From positions 191,556-255,555 of the forward strand of contig NW_020290007.1 of assembly GCF_003144195.1 (NCBI RefSeq): a stretch of DNA of 64,000 bases. The letters run 5' to 3'. Position 1 is the stretch's first letter. Each line of letters starts with the position of its first letter. Of this stretch, positions 57,453 to 64,000 are shown piece after piece. The notes under the pieces were generated by a model that was not told the DNA's origin, searched no databases, and was given only the letters and a program-made list of their open reading frames with translations. Made by a program: the position numbers and the translations under genes. Source of the DNA: Ceraceosorus guamensis. Taxonomy: Eukaryota; Basidiomycota; Exobasidiomycetes; Ceraceosorales; Ceraceosoraceae.

Positions 57453-59639
57453 TCAAGGCTGTCGCTCCAAGGTGGCTCGTCTCAGAACTTCGTAAGAGGC
57501 AGCCTTTGCAAGCTCCTGCTCTTCCGCGTCAGATAAGTTCTGAATTTCATTCTCGTCTCGACGATGATCTGAGATTGACAAGAAGGACCGGATCAACTTT
57601 GAAGCACATCATCACAAGTGCGACTGGTCATCATGCAGTACTCACGTGTGCCTTTCATACCCTTTAAGATCCAAGATTCGTAACTTGTCTCACTACCTGA
57701 GAGGTCGACCTGATACTTTTGCACCTGTTATAGTGACATCAACGTGAGAGTGAGCTTCGCCCCAATCGCAGTGGGGACAGCTGCCTCGACTCACTTTCGA
57801 AAAACCCCACAAGAGCTTACGCCAGTAGCAAGTGGCGCTTGCGGGAGTGACATATCTGCATAGGCAAAGAAGGGCAAGTACTCAGCATCTCTGGTAGGTC
57901 GACGTCGAGCGCCCTGCTTTCCACCCACCTTTCTCTGAAGAAGGTCCAAGAATTATCTGCGATCCGCTTGGCGTGCGCATCGTCGGCTAGGAGCGCGTCC
58001 ATCGTCTCTGGCAGCCGCTCCCAAGTCCTATCGTAAGATGCTTTGCCATCCCCATCATGAACCAGTACACCTTGCCCTTCGCCTTGAGGCTTGGGTACAT
58101 AGACAATGTTCTGATCTGGCGACTTCCAATCTCCATTGTACAGGTGTGTCCAGTGCTGCAGCCAGCGAGGTTCATGCGTGACGATGACGACTCTGCAGTT
58201 TTGCAGGTAGCGCAGTCTTCCAGAATAAGTGTTGCCTTCTGGGAAGCCATGGAACTTCCACCTGCAGTGGTCCTCCATCGAGACTTGCGTGGAAGGATCT
58301 GCATACAAGATCGCTCAGTCAGTTCTGGTGAACACTCTCAAGGTGCGCGCCGCGCTACTCACCGCCCCAGTCCAAAGCCTTGATATCGCTCCAGTCATGA
58401 CCTCGAGCAACTGCGACCAGACTTTCACGATCAGCTGTGCCGACCCTCATGCTTCCCCTCCACATAAGTTTGTTGATCTTCTTGGCCCAGCCGACTTCCT
58501 TCTCCACTCTAGCAGTCTTCTCGCGGAGCTCTTGGTATGAGCCGACGTGCTGTCAAGGTGGCGCAGAGCGGACAGTGCAGATGGTCAGCCGCAAGCTTTG
58601 CAGATTAAACTCAGGGCCGGGCACTAAGCAAAGATGCAGCTAGGCATGCAGCATACCTTTCTGATTTCCTCGTGCTTGCCATGCAGCCGTCCTGCCCTCT
58701 GAAGGTCCTGCGGGCCTCACTCACCTCTGGCCAACTCCACCAGCCATAGTCGGGCATGAGCCAGACATCTTCCAAGTCTGGAGCTCTATCCAGCGAGAAT
58801 TTGCCTCTGCTGCCCCAATCCATCATGCCCATGCAAAATTCCACATTCGGTAGTCTCTCCCTACTCGTGCTGACAGCCAAGTGCAAAAGAGCAAGAGCAG
58901 CTTGCGACCGAGTAAAGTCGGATTGTTGGTAGTATTTGAGGTACATTCTGTTGTTGTAGATGACCACGCGAGCGTGCGTCCAGATGCCATCGTCGCAACT
59001 GAACTCCAAGTACTCCTTGTTGTATCTGCTCGCGACCGCGTTCACAACAGGATGAGAATTAGCATCAGCATGTGAGAGTAGATGAAGCGATCTCAAAGTG
59101 CAGGCGGTGGTTGGTGCTGCAGAACGTGACTCAAGAGCTGCACCCGTCTAGACGATGCTTGCTGTACGCGCGTATACTCACTGTTGCTTTTTTGTAAAGA
59201 ATTCGACACTCCTATCGATCTCCTTCCACAATCCAGGGAAGAAGGCGTCGCACTCATCCTCGCACAGCGTCAAATCATCCTGGTTGAAATGGCTGTGGTA
59301 TGTGAGATTTGTCCTCCCTGAGCCCTTGACCCACGGGTCGATATCTTGCGTTAGAGCTTCGTCCACCGAAAGACCGCCGGGAGCGATTCCCGCAGGTCCC
59401 GGTCTGCTTCCTGCTTTGCCATTCAGGCCCAACAGACCTGATGCAGAGGTGTGCAGACGACCCAACCTGGTCGAACTATCCTCTTCCGATCCAAAGACCG
59501 CAAAGAGTAGCATGAGCGATAAGACCACTGCTAGCACCAGAACCCATCGAATACGAGCTCGACCCATCGTCAAGGCTGATCGAAAGCCATCCTGCATGGC
59601 TCCTGCTGATGCTGGTACCGGCAAGCCTCCACCCGACAT
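57453..59639 (-). CDS. GT90 (CAP10-type) glycosyltransferase, one apparent frame slip
   Basis: Type II Golgi membrane enzyme of the CAP10/GT90 family, likely transferring xylose or a related sugar to a glycan (family inference). Seven exons: 59639-59182, 59025-58725, 58550-58363, 58298-57929, 57855-57795, 57724-57646 and 57568-57453. A membrane anchor (WVLVLAVVLSLMLLFAVFG) follows a ~30-residue tail. Later motifs are YNKEYLEFSCDDGIW, DYGWWSWPE, KINKLMWRGS, CRWKFHGFPEGNTYSGRLRY (the GT90 signature), NSWTFFRER|YVTPASATCYWRKLL and VQKYQVDLSGSETSYESWIL. The small 3' exons restore the conserved C-terminus exactly. Exon 3 needs attention: its first 50 bases read HVGSYQELREKTARVE in one frame, then KEVGWAKKINK in the next, across GAGAAAGG near 58497-58505. 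One A too many, an alternative acceptor at 58532, or a different intron 2 donor (near 58643) would explain it. About 523 residues if the slip is an error. Confidence 0.85.
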
Positions 59640-62177
59640 CTCCTAATGCTTCAATCGCGGCTTCGATGGCTGCAAGTGGGAAGCAGAATGAGCAGAAGTT
59701 GCGTGAAGCCCACGCGCAGTGCGAGCTTGTCCTGCGATAGAGCCTTGACCAATGAGCGCCTTGCTGGTATGAAGACTGCTGATTGATGCGCGATAGCGGG
59801 GCGTTGAGTGCTGGATAGACGAATTGAGATCGGAGTGTACGGGCTTGAGGGGCGAGCAATCTTAACGAAGCGATTGATCGAGAGCGACGAGAATGAGGAC
59901 GACGGTAAGCTACAGTGCACTCGAGCGTTCGTTTGCGCTGACGTCTCGCTGCTGAAACGGTGTGAGTGGCAGATGACTCGAATGGGATGTAGACCTGAAG
60001 GTGGAAGTGATGGGCGGTGTGATGAGCTGTGCGGGTACGTCTTCCATCATGGAGTTGCGAAGTGGAAACACGCTGTGCACGGGTGCATGGGTGCAGTCGA
60101 AGTGCACGCTATCGACGTCTGCTGCGCGGAGCTAAATCATTTGACTCATCGATTTTGGTTGCACTTTGCATTTCATTCGCGCCGTGCTGCTGCTGTACCT
60201 GAGTGTCTTCGACGCGCGGAGGCGATCGAAATCCGAAATTCAGAATCTTAAATGGCCTCAAATGAAACGCTATGGCAACTACATTGAAAATTGAGCTCTG
60301 CACGTCAATTGTAAGGCTGCAGATAGAAGCGTCGAGTAACCGTCGGTATCTTTTTTTCTGAATCAAATGTCCGTGAGCTCCACCGCGGCGCAGCGGCTTC
60401 GCGTCTGGCTCATATCGATCACAGCTAGCCCGTCTCGTGCGTGCTCAGCGATGTACTGTACCCTGACGAGCCATGATTTTGGGTGCATCGTCGCAGCTTG
60501 CTCGTCTGGGCGAGGATCTTTTGCGGGCAGCGTACATCGCAACCACACAGTCAAAAGGATGTGTGATGCCCGGTCCTGTGAGTGCTCACGTACCGTTACC
60601 AGATGAGCTGCTTCTCGTTCAGCTCTCGTGCCGTCGACCTGTGCGCATGCACGAACAGAAGCATCCACCTGCATGAAGGTCTTCCAGCGCTCCAAGCGCA
60701 ATTCAGAGGCCGGGCAGCAGAAGAGGAGCGCAGCTGAACCCAAGATTTCTCTCTGATATGCTCGTTTCCTGCGCAGATGCATACCGACGGCCGCTGTCCA
60801 TTCGCTGGTTCAAGTAGGGTGACGTTTCCGTGCTCACACTTTTGACTTCTAACCACTTCCCCAGAGCCACTCGTGACTTCTCATCCTATCGTACTGGCGA
60901 CATTAGGGGGCGCTTTGATCTTTCTGCACCACCAAAGGGAGCCAAGCTGAAGCAGCGAAACTGATTGCTTGTCATGCCGCCAGCGCCTCAGCACTTCGTT
61001 TGAATCGATCGGCAAATTTGCCGAGCACCATGTGAGATCAGACGTACGTCAAGAGACGCTCGAGCGTGTCAAGGGCCAAGGGATTCGTGATGAAGTGTGA
61101 ATCGTCCATTGCATACACTCACGACTGACAGAGCAGGCGACGCTGCGTACCGTACAGCCACCCATCGGGAATACGACGACTAGCGTGTGTGCCTGCGAGA
61201 CCACAAAAGAGGTAAAAGGGGATGGCGAGACACGAGGTCGCGTGTCATCTCGACGGCCTTTTCGAGTGAAGTGGCCTGCCATGACGGACGACGACGTCTT
61301 GCCTTCCTCCTCGTGCCAGAGATGATGAGGCCTGTGCGCATGAACAGACACATCAATGACACAGCGGCTCGGCGTGCATGTGAAGCTTTACCGCCGCGAT
61401 GGTCCAACATCCCCATCTGGGCAGCCCTCTGCTTCTTCTGCTATAGATGTAGTCTAGACATAACTGCTTAGTGCTGCTCTTTAGTCAGTAGCATGATAGC
61501 TGGCTGTGCATCTTACCACGACGACCGACAAAGAACGCCGCGTGGTGGGGCTTGGCATCGGCATTAATTCTTCACGATCTACTCGGCTTAGCCTTGATGA
61601 GCATGGGCTCTAGACCCACAATTTGAAGCTTTGCAAAAGCCTTGGAAGTCGGATCGATGGTTCCTTTCGATGAACAGGCCACTCGACACTTAGCGAATCA
61701 CTATAATAGGGGATGCAGAAGGGCGATTTGTGATCTCCCCAAAGACGCTTGTATTGTCGAGAAGATTCCCTTTCAGCGCATTCGATTCGCCACTTGGCGG
61801 GCGCGCAAGGTGCCCAGCGAGGACTCGTGACTGTGTGCATGGTGGTAGTAGTAGGCACCCGCGTGCGACGGTCTGTAATCAAAAATATAGCTGGTGATCC
61901 GTGATCAGACAAAGGTTGATCCAAGACCCCCGCCCGGCTGGTCAGCCGAACGTGCTGCTTGTGGCAGTGAGGAGATTTGCGTCAGTCAAACGTGGCCACA
62001 GACCTGCCTGATCGACCTAGCGATAATGATAATACATACATATATCAAGTCATTATAGTCTCGAGTATATATAGTCGTATAAGTACTCACGACGATATAG
62101 AAGTGACTGTTGTATGGGATCGCGTCGCGTCAGGTGTAATTGACGCGCGTCCGTGTGGCTTGCCGGCCGAGCGTGCG

Positions 62178-62224
62178 GCAGCAGCAGCAGCAGCAGCAGC
62201 AGCAGGGGGAAGAAAAAAAAAAAA
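62178..62224 (+). repeat. GCA trinucleotide tract with adjoining A-run
   Basis: GCA repeated about nine times (62178-62205), then GGGGAAG and twelve A residues (62213-62224), about 390 bp upstream of ADE4. Confidence 0.9.
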
Positions 62225-62233
62225 TTGCAGGTT

Positions 62234-62405
62234 TGAGTCACAGTCGATCAGAAGGAATTAAGCAGCAGCAGCGCGCCGAGAGACGCGATGCTACGCTGAC
62301 GCCAAGCCGCGCAGCGAGGACTCACAACAGACTTGACTCTCGGGTCATGAGTCTTGGGTCTGATGAGTGAGTCTTGAGTGAGTGGTGCATGCTGACTTGT
62401 GACTC
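62234..62405. promoter_or_regulatory. TGACTC / TGAGTCA elements upstream of ADE4
   Basis: An exact TGAGTCA (62234-62240) and two TGACTC words (62334-62339 and 62400-62405) lie 200-375 bp before the ADE4 start. In yeast, Gcn4 binds TGASTCA and Bas1 binds TGACTC, and both activate ADE genes (established). Whether this fungus uses the same factors is inference. The words sit in a stretch of TGA-TC-like repeats, so chance is possible. Confidence 0.35.
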
Positions 62406-62608
62406 GTGACTGTGACTGACTTGGCTGCCAAATCCTTAAGTTTGGCACGAGCTTGGCGGGCACATGTGACGCAAACGAAACGGACTTGTAGCTCTGTGGG
62501 TCCGATCGACCAAACTTCATACTCACGCCTTCAAATCGCCTTGGCACGTAGGCTTTGCGCCTCAACCAGACACCAAAAGCGCCTCCTTGTAGCTCGCAGC
62601 TCGCAACG

Positions 62609-64000
62609 ATGTGCGGCATCTTGGCCATCCTGCTCGCAGCTCAGCGAACGGCAGTAGCGCCAGAGATCAACGAGGGCCTGTCCCTTTTGCAACACAGAGG
62701 CCAGGATGCCGCTGGTATCGTGACTTGCGGACCTGGTGGAAGGTTCTACCAGTGCAAGGCGAATGGAATGGTCAGGGACGTCTTTGACGCGGGTGCCCTT
62801 GCAAGGTTGCAGGGTAGCATGGGTATCGGTCATGGTGAGTGTTTGTCAGAGAGGTGCAAGCTCAGCTTGGATCGAGTCCTAACGATCGTCATTTTGCCTT
62901 ACTGCACTTCCTCCTTCTACGTCAGTCCGATACCCCACCGCTGGCTCATCAGCACACGCTGAAGCTCAACCATTCTACGTCAACAGCCCATACGGCATCG
63001 TCTTTGCCCACAATGGCAACCTCATCAACACCTCTGAGCTCAAGCGATTCTTGGATGCTGAAGCTCACAGACACATCAATACAGATTCGGATTCAGAGAT
63101 GCTGCTCAACATCTTTGCCAACAATCTGCAAGCCACCGGCAAATTTCGTATCAACGAGGAAGACATCTTCACCGCCATCGGTGGTCTCATGAAGCAGTGT
63201 CACGGGGGCTACGCGTGCGTGGCCATGCTGGCAGGATTCGGCATCATCGCTTTCAGAGATCCCAACGGCATTCGTCCGGTGGGCATGTGTCGCAGGAAAT
63301 CCTCCGAGGGGGCCGATCTCGGCGACGATTGGTGCTTCACTTCCGAATCTGTCGTCTCCGATGCTTTGGGATTTGAGGAGTTCCAAGATGTCCGACCGGG
63401 AGAAGCGGTGATCATTACCCGAAATGCGGTATCAAGGAGAGTGCTCACTCCTCAAGCCACATCCGACAATGGCTACGCTTTTGCTCCCGACATCTTCGAA
63501 TACGTCTACTTTGCCAGACCGGACAGCGTGCTGGATGGTGTGAGCGTGTACAGGAGCAGGATGGCTATGGGGGACAGACTCGCCGAAGAAGCTCGTAGAG
63601 TGCTCGCTCAAAGAGGCGAGACTGTGGACGTGGTGATACCCGTGCCCGATACCAGCCGAGTAGCCGCACTGCAAGTAGCGCAAAAGCTGGGCATCCCTTA
63701 CAGAGAAGGATTCGTCAAGAACAGATATGTCGGTAGGACTTTCATCATGCCTGGTCAAAGTCAGCGTCGTAAGAACGTCAGACGCAAGCTGAACGCTATG
63801 GCTTTGGAGTTCAAGGGCAAGAGCGTGCTCCTGGTGGATGACTCCATTGTTCGAGGAACGACTAGCCGAGAAATCATCCAAATGGCTCGAGATGCAGGTG
63901 CAGTGAGAGTCGTGATGGCCTCCTGCGCGCCCCCAATCAGATATAGCCACGTGTACGGGATCGACATGCCCAACAGGCACGAGCTGGTGGCGCACGACCG
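62609..64000 (+). CDS. ADE4: Amidophosphoribosyltransferase (5' part, cut by window end)
   Basis: First committed enzyme of de novo purine synthesis: PRPP plus glutamine gives phosphoribosylamine. Exon 1 is 62609-62834. Exon 2 starts at 62926 and stays open to the window end, giving about 433 residues of an expected ~510-530. MCGILA places the N-terminal nucleophile Cys at residue 2, with no propeptide, as in fungal enzymes. The glutaminase domain shows LLQHRGQDAAGIV, VRYPTAGSSAHAEAQPF, FAHNGNL, NTDSDSEMLLN and FRDPNGIRPVG. The phosphoribosyltransferase domain shows EYVYFARPDSVLDGVSVY, VIPVPDTSRVAA, GIPYREGFVKNRYVGRTFI and the PRPP loop VLLVDDSIVRGTTSREI (about 376-392). The splice after GIGHG restores GIGHVRYPTAG. 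The enzyme is cytosolic and feedback-inhibited by purine nucleotides in this family. Confidence 0.97.

Larger units (their letters stand above)
59640..62608. other. 3-kb intergenic region before ADE4
   Basis: Divergent promoters of the GT90 gene and ADE4 with about 2 kb between. It carries a GCA/A-run tract (62178-62224), TGACTC-type words nearer ADE4 and AT-rich TATATAG patches around 62035-62100. Short coding-like frames on the minus strand around 61038-61416 (for example ATSLEKAVEMTRDLVSRH) could not be assembled into a gene with valid phases. Confidence 0.5.

Noticed and set aside
57817-57929. GT90 ending in CHSRKRHLLLA at 57817
   Set aside because: This is intron read-through. Splicing at 57929/57855 restores YVTPASATCYWRKLL and further exons down to 57453.
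58363-58550. Clean single-frame reading of GT90 exon 3
   Set aside because: My first translation silently merged two frames. Re-reading each base showed three A residues in GAGAAAGG, so the slip is real in this sequence and is reported as a finding.
1-64000. Mobile elements, viral relics, CRISPR arrays
   Set aside because: No transposase, reverse transcriptase, integrase or capsid-like frame, no long terminal repeats, and no spaced identical repeats were seen on either strand.

Overview
The window looks like ordinary chromosomal DNA of a basidiomycete fungus, most likely a smut relative (Ustilaginomycotina). I infer this from the gene set (class IV chitin synthase, PTR2 transporter, Sae2/Ctp1, CAP10-type GT90, AP-3 sigma), the short introns (34-173 nt here, mostly with GTGAGT-type donors), the high GC content and the intergenic TGAATC / AATCACGA repeats. 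I recall such repeats from Ustilago-type genomes but cannot verify that here. I see no transposon, reverse transcriptase, CRISPR array, rRNA or convincing tRNA.

Layout, left to right: OLA1 (-, 993-2788); a C2H2 plus Fungal_trans transcription factor (+, 4159-8725); class IV chitin synthase (+, 11095-16364); CTF18 clamp-loader subunit (-, 16981-20543); AP-3 sigma subunit APS3 (+, 21532-22525); a GRE2-like NAD(P)H reductase (+, 24071-25603); a giant PX/PXB protein of the Lec1/YPR097W type (-, 25882-31137); a small helical protein (-, 32705-33311); an unrecognised Ser/Pro-rich protein (+, 34421-36160); a small unrecognised spliced gene (+, 36406-36877); the nuclear exosome RNase RRP6 (-, 37963-40833); a possible small spliced gene without a located start (+, 41205-41524); a secreted alpha/beta hydrolase (+, 42955-44601); SAE2/CTP1 (-, 44828-47192); the peptide transporter PTR2 (-, 47972-49879); a long single-pass membrane protein (+, 52893-56832); a GT90 glycosyltransferase (-, 57453-59639); and the 5' part of ADE4 (+, 62609 to the window edge).

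The genes do not form a pathway cluster. They are a mix of housekeeping functions: GTPase, DNA replication and repair, RNA decay, vesicle traffic, wall and glycan synthesis, nutrient uptake and purine synthesis. Exon structures were worked out by hand from reading frames, splice-site phase and family motifs. All coding lengths are multiples of three except in the GT90 gene and the small gene at 36406, where one base seems out of register. I found no clearly new system. The best leads are those two frame slips, several spliced genes of unknown function, a 34-nt intron, a 35-C homopolymer and the dispersed repeat family.
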